64,000 nt of DNA from HK-STAS-PATE-2 sp046350895. GTDB lineage: Bacteria > Patescibacteriota > Patescibacteriia > 2-12-FULL-60-25. The notes beneath the pieces were generated by a model, which was given only the letters and a program-made list of their open reading frames with translations, made no database searches and was not told the origin of the DNA. Positions 1 to 7,749 of the stretch are shown in pieces; positions within the stretch are counted from its first letter, which is position 1, and every line of letters begins with the position of its first letter. Position numbers and translations under genes: made by a program. The stretch covers positions 148,181 to 212,180 of the forward strand of contig JAXLZL010000001.1 of the NCBI GenBank assembly GCA_046350895.1, in the 5' to 3' direction.

Positions 1-486
1 GTCAGGCACGCCATCATTGTCATCATCAGGGTCTACCTTGTCACCCACGCCGTCGCCGTCATTGTCACGATCGACAAAAAAGGTGATCGAAGCGGAGTCA
101 CCAACAATACCCGTCTCACCCTTGGTATCGACGCGCAAAGCATTGTTACCGTATTCAGCCGGCGTCCAACTGATCCACACTTCTTCAGCTAAACCATTTT
201 TACGGTAAGAGATCGGCTTTGAACCGATGAGTTTGCCATTGGCATAAAACAACACATCGCCCTCGGTATCGCGCTTACACAATGGCTGCACCGTGGCATA
301 AATCTTGGCTGCATAACCGACAAACGGCGCCGCAGGCAAGACACTGATGTCTTCGTTGCGAATCGAGAGCACGCAGCCGGCATTAGCCGAAGTGGCTGTT
401 GCCGTCGTCGTCGCTGCAAACGCTGGCGAGCCCGCCAAGGTTACCACCGTCGCCAAAGCAGGGACGGCAAAACGTGATAAATGCAT
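1..486 (-). CDS. Secreted protein with Ig-like region and thrombospondin type 3-like repeats (C-terminus outside window)
   Basis: The gene starts at the ATG at 486 and is still open at base 1, so only the first 162 residues are seen. Residues 1-24 form a signal peptide (MHLSRF, hydrophobic core, then SPAFAA). The next ~110 residues look like a beta-sandwich/Ig-like module (ending in a WTPAEYGNNALRVDT-type strand). The visible end is an aspartate-rich run of DxDxDGxxD type (DRDNDGDGVGD, DPDDDNDGVPD), typical of thrombospondin type 3 calcium-binding repeats. It is probably an exported or surface protein. A strong hairpin separates it from tsf upstream. The fold assignment is inference; the signal peptide and Asp repeats are directly visible. 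Confidence 0.8.
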   Translation of the reverse strand, partial: MHLSRFAVPALATVVTLAGSPAFAATTTATATSANAGCVLSIRNEDISVLPAAPFVGYAAKIYATVQPLCKRDTEGDVLFYANGKLIGSKPISYRKNGLAEEVWISWTPAEYGNNALRVDTKGETGIVGDSASITFFVDRDNDGDGVGDKVDPDDDNDGVPD

Positions 487-507
487 ATCTGGCTACAAGG
501 ATAACAC

Positions 508-540
508 ACAAAAACCCCTCCTGGGAGGAGGGGTTTTTGT
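508..540. terminator. Rho-independent terminator after tsf
   Basis: A perfect 15-bp inverted repeat (508-522 with 526-540) with a 3-nt loop and A/T tracts on both sides, able to work on either strand. It sits between the tsf stop and the start of the secreted protein gene and most likely ends the rpsB-tsf transcript. Confidence 0.85.
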
Positions 541-542
541 GA

Positions 543-1157
543 TTAGCAGGTCTGGCCGCTTGGAGCCGCCATCATCATGCGCGAGAAGCGCGTGACTTCG
601 ATCTTCTCACCGCTTTTGGCAGAGAGAGCCGTGATGAGCTGTTCAACCGTCGTCTCTTCATCCTTGATGAAGGACTGCTTGGTCAAACATACGTCGGAGT
701 ACCACTTATTAAGCTTACCTTCGACGATTTTTGCCTTAATGTCTTCTGGCTTTTTGTCTTCAGCCATTTCAGCCATGAACTCGGCCTTTTTGGCTTCGAG
801 CACATCAGCAGGGATGGTTTCTGGGCTGACATAGGTTGGGTCAGAAGCCGCTACCTGGAGGGCGAGATCGTTAGCCAAGGTTTTGAAGTCATCGCCGCGG
901 CCGACAAAGTCGGTTTCACAAGCGAGTTCAACGATAGCAGCGAGCTTGCCATTGTGATGCAAGTAGGTCGCGAGCAAACCTTCAGAAGCGGTGCGTTCAG
1001 AAGCCTTTTTAGCTGCCTTGATAGCACCTTTTTTCTTGAGAACGTCGATCGCCTTCTCCATGTCGCCACCCGCTTCTTCAAGCGCGTTCTTACAGTCCAC
1101 GATACCCGCTGAAGTGCGGTTGCGGAGTTCCATGACGAGTTTGTTGTCGATAGCCAT
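543..1157 (-). CDS. tsf: Elongation factor Ts
   Basis: Nucleotide exchange factor for EF-Tu. The 204-residue protein has the N-terminal UBA-like helical domain (residues 1-40, with RTSAGIVDCKNAL) and the EF-Tu-contacting TDFV motif at about 82-85, followed by the core domain ending near KIEVTRFSRM. It is of the short type, as in Thermus (about 200 residues) rather than E. coli (about 280). It lies directly downstream of rpsB, the usual rpsB-tsf pair. The start is ATG in the context ACT-ATG with no clear Shine-Dalgarno. The terminator at 508-540 closes the operon. Confidence 0.97.
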   Translation of the reverse strand: MAIDNKLVMELRNRTSAGIVDCKNALEEAGGDMEKAIDVLKKKGAIKAAKKASERTASEGLLATYLHHNGKLAAIVELACETDFVGRGDDFKTLANDLALQVAASDPTYVSPETIPADVLEAKKAEFMAEMAEDKKPEDIKAKIVEGKLNKWYSDVCLTKQSFIKDEETTVEQLITALSAKSGEKIEVTRFSRMMMAAPSGQTC

Positions 1158-1197
1158 AGTATTTTGTAATGAGCGTTCGCGTTAAGCGAGACGGTTA

Positions 1198-1965
1198 TTA
1201 GTTATTTTTGAGCTGGGCGAACGAACGGGCCTGTGGCGAAGCGACGAGGGTATTGCCCAAGCGTGCGCGGTTCGAGTCCCATTCTTTTTTGCCTTCGTTG
1301 ATGGCACCCGAAACAATGTCAGCCATCATCTGAATCGCCTTTACAGCGTCATCGTTGGCTGGGATTGGGTAGTCAATGTCGGTTGGGTTGACGTTGGAGT
1401 CACAGACAGCAACGACTTTGACGCCGCGGCGAAGCGCTTCTTGCAAAGCGGTCTTGTCTTTCTTTACGTCAAAGATGAAGAGGGCGTCAGGGACGCGGTT
1501 CATCTCTTGGATACCGCCGATCTTGTCTTCGAGAAGCTTGATCTGTTCAGCGAAGCGGAGCTGTTCGAGCTTGGTGAACTTACCAAGTTCGCCCTTTTCT
1601 TGCTTGCGCTTAAGGTCTTTCAACTTGCGGATCTGCGATGCTACCGATGGGAAGTTGGTAAGCGTACCGCCGAGCCAGCGCTTGTTGATGTATGGCATGC
1701 CGCAAGCTTTAGCCGCCGTTTCGACGATCTGTGAAGCCTGCTTCTTGGTGCCAACGAACAAAACCGTGCCGCCGCGAGCTGCCGTCTTTTTCATGAACGA
1801 CAAGGCTTCGTCGAGGGCCTTGGTGGTCTCTTCGAGGTTAATAATGTGGATACCTTGGCGCTGGCCGAAGATGAATTTCTTCATCTTAGGGTGCCACTTA
1901 GAGGTCTGGTGACCGAAGTGCATGCCCGATTGGAGCATGTCCTCCATTGAAGGGAGTTTGGACAT
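1198..1965 (-). CDS. rpsB: 30S ribosomal protein S2
   Basis: A 255-residue S2 protein of the small subunit. Family signatures are visible: GMHFGHQTSKWHPKM near the N-terminus, FVGTKKQA, KRWLGGTLTNF and the late VCDSNVNPTDIDYPIPAND segment. An AAAGGA ribosome binding site lies about 7 nt before the ATG, one of the few Shine-Dalgarno sequences among the core genes here. A promoter about 100 nt upstream gives it a leader. It is co-transcribed with tsf. Confidence 0.98.
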   Translation of the reverse strand: MSKLPSMEDMLQSGMHFGHQTSKWHPKMKKFIFGQRQGIHIINLEETTKALDEALSFMKKTAARGGTVLFVGTKKQASQIVETAAKACGMPYINKRWLGGTLTNFPSVASQIRKLKDLKRKQEKGELGKFTKLEQLRFAEQIKLLEDKIGGIQEMNRVPDALFIFDVKKDKTALQEALRRGVKVVAVCDSNVNPTDIDYPIPANDDAVKAIQMMADIVSGAINEGKKEWDSNRARLGNTLVASPQARSFAQLKNN

Positions 1966-2068
1966 AGAAAATTCCTTTTATTCGTTCATCCCTGGCCCCT
2001 CTGACTCCAAACGGAGAAAGGAAGAGAGTGCCCTTTTACGGGGTAGACGAGGGTTAATTAGTGACAGG

Positions 2069-2097
2069 ATCCTACCCAATCTCTACTTTTTTGGCAA
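2069..2097 (-). promoter_or_regulatory. Sigma70-type promoter of rpsB-tsf
   Basis: Reading the minus strand, a -35 TTGCCA (2092-2097) is followed by exactly 17 nt and a -10 TAGGAT (2069-2074). The predicted start near 2062 gives an rpsB leader of about 100 nt. Position and spacing fit; not tested. Confidence 0.65.
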
Positions 2098-2140
2098 GCC
2101 TTAGGCGAAAAGCGCCGTTTTTTATAATAAAAGACGAGGA

Positions 2141-3214
2141 TTACTCCCCGTCTTCTTCGTTGCCTTGTTTGCCGGACTTTACCGCGAGCACAACTTGCTC
2201 CATGTCCCCGTCCAAGATGAGTGGCAGGTTATGCCAGCTTTTCTTGATGCGGTGGTCAGTGATGCGGTCTTGCGGATAGTTATAGGTACGGATTTTTTCT
2301 GAACGGTCGGCGGTGCCGATTTGGGCGCGGCGGTCGGCATCGAGCTCGGCGCGGCGCTTGGTCTCTTCGGCCTCCCAGATACGGGCGCGAAGCACGGCCA
2401 TAGCGCGTTCTTTGTTTTGTAATTGCGAGCGCTCGTCCTGACACGACACCATGATGCCCGTCGGCAAGTGGGTAATACGCACGGCCGACTTGGTCGTATT
2501 CACCGATTGGCCACCTTTGCCACCGGCACAGAAAGTGTCGATACGCAGGTCTTGCGGGTTGATTTGGACTTCGGTTTCTTCGAGCTCAGGCATCACCGCC
2601 ACCGAGGCTGTCGAGGTATGGATGCGGCCCTGTTTCTCGGTAGCAGGCACGCGCTGCACGCGATGCACGCCTGATTCATATTTGTACCAGCCATAAGCCC
2701 CGGCACCCTGAATACCGACCACGACTTCTTTATAGCCGCCGGTATCATTCGATGATTCTGAGATCAGGTTGGACTTCCAGCCACGTCGCTCGGCAAAGCG
2801 CAGGTACATGCGCAAAAGATCGCCCGCAAACAAACCCGCTTCATCACCGCCGGCACCGGCGCGGATTTCCATGATGATGTCATTTTGGTCATGCGGGTCT
2901 GGTGGGACGAGGGCAAGCTCAAACGCTTCTTCAGCCTCAGCCAACTCGGGTTTGATGCGGGCGGATTCTTCGATACCCATCTGCTTCATCTCATCGTCAT
3001 CCGAGCCCATCGCCTCTTCGGCATCTGCCAAAGCCTGCGCCAATCCCAAATATTTCTCAGCCACCTCGGCCATATGACGGGCGTGGTTAAAGGCCATCGA
3101 TGCTTCTTTGATCAGTTTTTGGCTAGCCAAGGTTTCTGGCAATGCCAATCTTGCCTCCGCTTCTTTGAGCGTGGCGCGGGCTTCAAGGGCTTTTTGTTTG
3201 AGGGAGGCATTCAT
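2141..3214 (-). CDS. prfA: Peptide chain release factor 1
   Basis: The 357-residue protein is a full-length class I release factor. It carries the stop-codon-reading PAT motif at 190-192 (RVPATEKQGRIHTS), which marks RF1 (UAA/UAG) rather than RF2 (SPF), and the universal GGQ hydrolysis motif at 234-236. The first ~110 residues are the helical domain 1. The start is the ATG at 3214 with no Shine-Dalgarno. Its presence agrees with standard UAG/UAA termination. UGA is also used as a stop in this window, so an RF2 is expected elsewhere. Confidence 0.97.
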   Translation of the reverse strand: MNASLKQKALEARATLKEAEARLALPETLASQKLIKEASMAFNHARHMAEVAEKYLGLAQALADAEEAMGSDDDEMKQMGIEESARIKPELAEAEEAFELALVPPDPHDQNDIIMEIRAGAGGDEAGLFAGDLLRMYLRFAERRGWKSNLISESSNDTGGYKEVVVGIQGAGAYGWYKYESGVHRVQRVPATEKQGRIHTSTASVAVMPELEETEVQINPQDLRIDTFCAGGKGGQSVNTTKSAVRITHLPTGIMVSCQDERSQLQNKERAMAVLRARIWEAEETKRRAELDADRRAQIGTADRSEKIRTYNYPQDRITDHRIKKSWHNLPLILDGDMEQVVLAVKSGKQGNEEDGE

Positions 3215-3237
3215 ATTATTTTACAGTTTTCATGGTA

Positions 3238-3312
3238 CCAAAAAACCCTTGCCTGCGTTACCGGACATGACGAATTGTCATGTCGAGCAAAGCGAGACAG
3301 GGGTTTTGGTAG
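3238..3312. repeat. REP-like palindromic element between rpmE and prfA
   Basis: This intergenic stretch holds nested inverted repeats. The outer arms are CAAAAAACCC.../...GGGGTTTTGG. The inner arms are GACATGAC and GTCATGTC, separated by 5 nt. It also contains the block CGAGCAAAGCGAGACAGGGG, whose reverse complement shares ACCCCTGTCTCG with a segment inside grpE. It may also end the rpmE transcript. Interpreted as a dispersed REP-like element. Confidence 0.6.
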
Positions 3313-3612
3313 CTAAGCGCCGATTTCAACCGTTGCTTTTGACGAGCGCTTTTCTGCCTTAACGGCGGCGCGCTTGGCGTTCTTGACCTTCTTGCCCGAA
3401 GCGTCCTCTTTTTTAAGGGATGCGAGGCGAGCGAATTTATCGATACGGCCGGCCGTGTCGATAAGGTTCTGCTTACCGGTATAGAAAGGATGGCATTTGT
3501 TGCACAATTCGACGTTGATTTCTGCCAACGTTGAACCTACCTGTACGGAGTTACCGCAGGAGCAAATAATGTTCGCGTCCTTGTGGTATTTTGGGTGGAT
3601 TTCGGCCTTCAT
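3313..3612 (-). CDS. rpmE: 50S ribosomal protein L31 (zinc-binding form)
   Basis: A 99-residue L31. I start it at the ATG at 3612 (MKAEIHPKYH), because the frame upstream is not L31-like and a promoter lies immediately upstream. Four cysteines (17, 19, 37, 40; CSCGN ... CNKCHPFYTG) make the zinc-binding C+ type. The body matches L31 to about residue 65; the Lys/Ala-rich tail (KKVKNAKRAAVKAEKRSS) is a lineage extension. The start context is CCCCT-ATG without Shine-Dalgarno. The gene appears monocistronic, with a palindromic element downstream. Confidence 0.95.
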   Translation of the reverse strand: MKAEIHPKYHKDANIICSCGNSVQVGSTLAEINVELCNKCHPFYTGKQNLIDTAGRIDKFARLASLKKEDASGKKVKNAKRAAVKAEKRSSKATVEIGA

Positions 3613-3634
3613 AGGGGTATTTGAGAATGGGCCG

Positions 3635-3663
3635 ATACTAGCAGAACCTGAGAAAATACGCAA
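3635..3663 (-). promoter_or_regulatory. Sigma70-type promoter of rpmE
   Basis: Minus strand: -35 TTGCGT (3658-3663), a 17-nt spacer and -10 TAGTAT (3635-3640). The predicted transcript start is about 16 nt before the rpmE ATG. Confidence 0.6.
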
Positions 3664-3742
3664 GCCTAGCCCAGTTTCTCGCTTGATTGACGGTTTTTAG
3701 GGATGCGTTAGGGTGGGTGGGACTCGTACCTGGAGGATCACT

Positions 3743-4309
3743 TTGTCTAAACCCCCTAGTCATTATGGTGAGTTTCTCAGGCTCAGCTACGCGATCTACA
3801 ACCAAGATCCCAAGACGCAAGAGCTCATCCTCGAACAAACGATCGAACTGCTGTATAGCGAGATCGGCGAGAGACTGCCGTACAACTATGGCAGAGTGAC
3901 CGCCAATGAACTTGAGTTCACCCTCATCTCCAATCTGCACAGCGGGACCGATGAACTGACGATTGTCAGAGGTGCGATTCAAGAAGAAGAGTATGATCGT
4001 CTTCGCGAAGCCTTCAACGGCGAAGCGGACACGCATACCGTGACGTATGCAGAATCCACCGACTTGCAATCAGAGCAACTGATCTCTGAAAGCGACGTCA
4101 GAGAAGACGATGACCGGTTTGAGACCGTTGAAGAAGAGCTGAAACAAATCACGTTTCAGCTTTCCGGTCCCAAGGGCCTTCGCATCTTCTTCAAGCGGTT
4201 CGATGCCCTCTTTCTCGTCCTTCAATCGGACACCATGAGAGACAATGTCGGCGCGCACTCGCTGGACGTAAGTAGCGCCAAAACCAATGGCGCGAGGAGC
4301 GTGTCATGA
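3743..4309 (+). CDS. Hypothetical protein (orphan operon gene 1)
   Basis: I do not recognise this 188-residue protein. The start is taken as TTG at 3743, because GGAGG at 3732-3736 sits 6 nt before it; no ATG fits. It is acidic and has no signal peptide. It ends with a hydrophobic patch near GLRIFFKRFDALFLVL and a polar tail. Its stop overlaps the next ORF by 4 nt (ATGA), so the two are translationally coupled. A hairpin terminator follows the pair. The strong Shine-Dalgarno differs from the CT-ATG starts of the neighbouring core genes, which suggests a separate origin. Confidence 0.75.
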   Translation: MSKPPSHYGEFLRLSYAIYNQDPKTQELILEQTIELLYSEIGERLPYNYGRVTANELEFTLISNLHSGTDELTIVRGAIQEEEYDRLREAFNGEADTHTVTYAESTDLQSEQLISESDVREDDDRFETVEEELKQITFQLSGPKGLRIFFKRFDALFLVLQSDTMRDNVGAHSLDVSSAKTNGARSVS

Positions 4310-4770
4310 GTAAGGCGAATTTCAAAGCCGAAGAAATCGTACGAACCTTCAAACGGTATGACCCTGATGAAGGTATCGAGGTCAAACTCAGTTTTCGATG
4401 GGAGCAGCTCGACAGTGAAGACGACGATGACTCCATCTTCACCGTTCGCTATACCGTCAACACTGACAATAACGAGTGCGTCATGGTCCAAGGCACACCA
4501 AACGACCAATCATACCGCGATTTGATCACCTCAGCTTCTGACCCGAACAAAAAGGGCGTCGAGCTGGTGATCTACACCGCAAGCCTCCCAACAAGCGAAG
4601 CGAATGGCCAATCCTGCCTCGAAACAGCCGTATGGATCCCTTTGGATGGACCGATGGGATTTCGGGAATCCATTCTCGAGATCGGAAAAGATGCGCCGCC
4701 GCAAGAAGCTGAGCTCGTGCAGCCTGCTACGCCGCCAAAAAAGAAAGAAGACAAGTTCAATATTCACTAA
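4306..4770 (+). CDS. Hypothetical protein (orphan operon gene 2)
   Basis: An acidic 154-residue protein with no recognised family. The ATG overlaps the stop of the upstream gene (ATGA). The middle has alternating beta-like strands (IFTVRYTVNTDNNECVMVQG); the C-terminus is a Pro/Lys-rich tail (PATPPKKKEDKF). No signal peptide or membrane segment is seen. With its partner it forms a two-gene unit closed by a bidirectional terminator against the convergent glycosyltransferase genes. The two proteins may act together, but the sequence does not show how. Confidence 0.75.
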   Translation: MSKANFKAEEIVRTFKRYDPDEGIEVKLSFRWEQLDSEDDDDSIFTVRYTVNTDNNECVMVQGTPNDQSYRDLITSASDPNKKGVELVIYTASLPTSEANGQSCLETAVWIPLDGPMGFRESILEIGKDAPPQEAELVQPATPPKKKEDKFNIH

Positions 4771-4803
4771 AACCCCGGTCGAGCGCTTGCTCCCGGGGTT
4801 TTT
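4771..4803. terminator. Bidirectional hairpin terminator
   Basis: AACCCCGG pairs with CCGGGGTT, with an inner GAGC/GCTC stem, followed by TTTTT on the plus strand and preceded by an A tract that gives a T run on the minus strand. It lies between two convergent genes and can serve both. Confidence 0.85.
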
Positions 4804-5928
4804 CTATACGATGAGTTTTTTGATGAGCCACCAATAGATCGACATGACGGGGTTGCCGACATATTCGAGCGCCGGGCTTTTCATGCTGTCGACTTGAAAC
4901 AAAATCTCGGCAACGAACAAACGCGTAAGCCCGCGGTCATTCACTTTGCGTAGCGCTTGAATCTCGCGACGGCGTTTGCCTATCCAGTGCCAATAGTTTT
5001 TTGAAACCAGTTCTTTATATACCTTGATTTTTTCTTCAGACCAACCGCGCAAAAGCGAAAACACAAAGAGTGCTAACTCCATCGCGATCAATAACGGTGC
5101 GATAAGCGCGATGGTCCATGGACGCAAATACATGAAAAGCATCGCATAACGGTTGCGCTCCATCCAAAAAAACTTGGTGATGGATTTTGAAAATTCGTAC
5201 CAGTGATAGATGACAGATTCAGGCACGGCCACGACTTTTTTGCCACGAATGCGCATCATGAACGAGGCGTCGGTATCTTCGTGGTACATGAAGAACGCTT
5301 CATCAAATAGCTTGCGCCCTTCAAGGTCGGCCACGCGTACCATCATGCCGGCGCCAGATGCATAGGCGATTTCAAGACCTGGGTTGGTCTCACGTTCTTT
5401 GGCATAAAAAGTCTCCGCCTGTTCTTTGGTCCACTTGTATCCGCGCGAATACCCGAAGCCCAAAAAGTGGTAGGCATTGCCGACTGAATTTACCAAGCCG
5501 CGTTCTTCGCCAAGCATGATGAGCGATTGTGCGATGCCGATGGTTTTGTCAGCCTCCATCTTGGCGACCATCGGTTCTAAAAAACCAGGTGCAACCTCGG
5601 CGTCTTCGTTCAACAAGTAGACATAATCGCAGCCGAGTTCTTTGGCTTTGGCGAGGGCGAGGTTATTGTTTTCGGCAAAGCCAAGCTGTTCATCCGAGCG
5701 GTTCAGGTAGGTGATGCGGGGCAGGCTTTTGCCCGACTCCGGCATCCACTCTTTTTCAAACCATGGCCATACCGGCTCGCGACCACCCTTTGATTCAATG
5801 CAAATCAATTCAACCCGATCTTTTGGATAGGTCATGGCCTGCAACGACTTCATGGCATTTGGAATATCACGCTCCCACTTCGCCATCGGAAAGGTCAGAT
5901 AGAGAATGCCGATTCTTGGTTGGCTCAT
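4804..5928 (-). CDS. Family 2 glycosyltransferase with C-terminal membrane segment
   Basis: I start at the ATG at 5928 (MSQPRIGILYLTF), which overlaps the upstream stop as ATGA; 374 residues. The GT-A fold is marked by the nucleotide-binding start, a DxD-like acidic site in LLNEDAEV and the later MYHEDTDASF motif, all typical of GT2 rhamnosyl/galactosyltransferase-like enzymes. Near the C-terminus one or two helices (IALIAPLLIAMELALFVFSLL) would anchor it in the membrane. It is the last of three overlapping GT2 genes, so it probably extends the same surface glycan. The donor sugar cannot be read from the sequence. Confidence 0.9.
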   Translation of the reverse strand: MSQPRIGILYLTFPMAKWERDIPNAMKSLQAMTYPKDRVELICIESKGGREPVWPWFEKEWMPESGKSLPRITYLNRSDEQLGFAENNNLALAKAKELGCDYVYLLNEDAEVAPGFLEPMVAKMEADKTIGIAQSLIMLGEERGLVNSVGNAYHFLGFGYSRGYKWTKEQAETFYAKERETNPGLEIAYASGAGMMVRVADLEGRKLFDEAFFMYHEDTDASFMMRIRGKKVVAVPESVIYHWYEFSKSITKFFWMERNRYAMLFMYLRPWTIALIAPLLIAMELALFVFSLLRGWSEEKIKVYKELVSKNYWHWIGKRRREIQALRKVNDRGLTRLFVAEILFQVDSMKSPALEYVGNPVMSIYWWLIKKLIV

Positions 5929-6794
5929 AGATAGGCAAGGCAAAACAACACGGTTCTCGCGAACTCATAACGAACGGTGAGTAACTTGTCCTTCAGCGAG
6001 ATTTCATGCCAATGCATTTGGTAGATACGCCATTGGTTGCGATAAGCAGCCAGGCGAAGATGCTTTGGCCGTTTGCGTTCGGCGATGATGCGACCCAAGA
6101 TACCCTTGGGCTCGGCGCGGATGGCGCGCACATGGTAGGCTCGCGCATCGCTCACGCATACCGCTTTCATCCCCTTTTGGTGCAAACGAAAGGCCAGCTC
6201 GACATCTTCTTTGTACATGAAGAAACGCGGATCATAGAGATTGCCGTCCTCGCGAACTATGTCTACCGAAGCGCGTCGATAGAGCGCGACAGCGCCAGAA
6301 ACACCCCACACCTCGATACCGGCATGGTTGCGCACACCCGTGATCAATCGACGCGAATCACGCACCATTCCCAAACACACATAATCCAAGCCCACCGTAT
6401 CGATCTCATCGGTCGGCTTATCGTGCCAACGCAAGACGAGCGGCGTCGCCGAAGCGATCGCCGTATCCGCTTCAACCGTCATCATCATTTTTTGCAAACA
6501 ATCTGCTTCGAGATAAGCGTCTTGATTTAAGACGAAGACGAACGGCGACGTCGTCATGCGGTAGAGCTCATTATGTGCGCCAAAACCCAAATTTTTTTCG
6601 CCTACGATCAGGCGATGCGGGCGTGTGAAATTTGCCAAGTGGACTTGCACGCGCGCCAACTCAGCAGCATCAACGGAGTTTTCATAAAAAAGCACTTCAA
6701 CATCTTGAAACGTCTGCGCCTCAAGCGAACGCAAAAGCGCGTGCAGATACCGGCTGCCGTGATAAAGCGCGATTTGAACGACGAGTTTGCTCAT
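5925..6794 (-). CDS. Family 2 glycosyltransferase
   Basis: 289 residues from the ATG at 6794, overlapping the upstream stop (ATGA, 6791-6794). The protein has the GT-A start (VVQIALYHGSRYLHALLRSL), a DxD-like site in LNQDAYLEAD and MYKEDVELAFRL, as in GT2 rhamnosyltransferase-like enzymes. No clear membrane helix. The start context is CCCCT-ATG with no Shine-Dalgarno, so translation probably depends on coupling to the upstream gene. Middle gene of the three-GT2 operon, facing the dTDP-sugar genes. Confidence 0.9.
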   Translation of the reverse strand: MSKLVVQIALYHGSRYLHALLRSLEAQTFQDVEVLFYENSVDAAELARVQVHLANFTRPHRLIVGEKNLGFGAHNELYRMTTSPFVFVLNQDAYLEADCLQKMMMTVEADTAIASATPLVLRWHDKPTDEIDTVGLDYVCLGMVRDSRRLITGVRNHAGIEVWGVSGAVALYRRASVDIVREDGNLYDPRFFMYKEDVELAFRLHQKGMKAVCVSDARAYHVRAIRAEPKGILGRIIAERKRPKHLRLAAYRNQWRIYQMHWHEISLKDKLLTVRYEFARTVLFCLAYL

Positions 6795-7708
6795 AGGGGC
6801 ATTTTGCCAAAGTGGGCAAAAACCTTGGTCAAAAGAAATGAGACAGCGGCCGCTTTTTTGATGATGGCCACCTGCCATTGCGGATGCCACTTATCAAAAT
6901 AAGCAATCATCGATGCAGAAAAAACCTTATTCTTCCAAACGCTTTCGCGTTGCGCGAAGCTCGGACTCAACAAGTGGTCATAAGCGATGATTGAGGGCTC
7001 ATAGCGCACGCGCAAACCGCTTGCCTTTGCCGAACGGCAATAGTCGACTTCTTCAAACCACAAATAATACCGTTCATCGAGCATGCCGAGCTTGCGCTTC
7101 GCCGAATCGCTGATCGCAAAATACGAACCGCGAATCGAATCGCAGTCTTGCGCCTTATCCAAATCGAGTCCGCGCCCAAGGTAATGCGCGACGGTAAAAG
7201 GTAAGACCTTAGCAACCTTCAACAAGACGGCAAGCTGGTTCAATATCGACGGAAAACGCCTCAATTGCGCCACCGGCTTGTCGTCGGCCATCAAAAGTTT
7301 TGCTCCCAGTACGCCGATGGTTGCATCTGCATCAAGCACGTCGACGGTTTTTTGCAACGCGTCTGCACTTACCAACATGTCCGGATTCAGTAACAAGATA
7401 TGGCGACCGCGTGCGCGCTCCCAAGCTTGGTTATTGGCTTTGGCAAAACCCATATTTTGGCCATTGGCGATCACCTGAGCCCAGGCAAATTGTTCGCTGA
7501 CCATCTCTGCCGAACCGTCAGAGGAGGCGTTATCGACCACAAACCACTCAGCCTTGATGGTACCCTCTGAAAACGAAAGGGATTCACCCAAGATCTCGAG
7601 CTGCGGCGCGGAGTTCCACGAAACCGTAATAACCGTGAGGTCGACCGCCCCCGGCTCGTCGGCGTTAAGCCATTGTATTTTATTGTTTTTAGGCACCGAT
7701 TCTTGCAT
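6791..7708 (-). CDS. Family 2 glycosyltransferase (rhamnosyltransferase-like)
   Basis: A 305-residue GT2 with VITVSWNSAPQLE at the start, VDNASSDGS, a DxD-like LLNPDMLV and LWFEEVDYCRSA, the arrangement seen in WbbL-type rhamnosyltransferases. The first gene of a three-gene operon. It diverges from rfbB, with about 40 nt between the starts, so the two units share a regulatory region. The proximity to dTDP-sugar synthesis genes supports, but does not prove, a rhamnose or related deoxysugar donor. Confidence 0.9.
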   Translation of the reverse strand: MQESVPKNNKIQWLNADEPGAVDLTVITVSWNSAPQLEILGESLSFSEGTIKAEWFVVDNASSDGSAEMVSEQFAWAQVIANGQNMGFAKANNQAWERARGRHILLLNPDMLVSADALQKTVDVLDADATIGVLGAKLLMADDKPVAQLRRFPSILNQLAVLLKVAKVLPFTVAHYLGRGLDLDKAQDCDSIRGSYFAISDSAKRKLGMLDERYYLWFEEVDYCRSAKASGLRVRYEPSIIAYDHLLSPSFAQRESVWKNKVFSASMIAYFDKWHPQWQVAIIKKAAAVSFLLTKVFAHFGKMPL

Positions 7709-7713
7709 ACGAA

Positions 7714-7742
7714 TTGCTATGACAGTACACGTTTGCTAGCGT
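7714..7742 (+). promoter_or_regulatory. Promoter of rfbB, leaderless spacing
   Basis: -35 TTGCTA (7714-7719), 17-nt spacer, -10 TAGCGT (7737-7742). Only 7 nt separate the -10 from the rfbB ATG at 7750, so transcription would start at or next to the start codon. Confidence 0.5.
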
Positions 7743-7749
7743 TTAGGCC

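Noticed and set aside
2100..2120. GGCG-loop-CGCC hairpin followed by T6 on the plus strand as a terminator.
   Set aside because: There is no plus-strand gene upstream; on the minus strand the T run is on the wrong side for prfA. Probably chance.
3705..3735. GGGTGGGACTCGTACC, reminiscent of a tRNA T-arm.
   Set aside because: No acceptor, D or anticodon stems can be folded around it.
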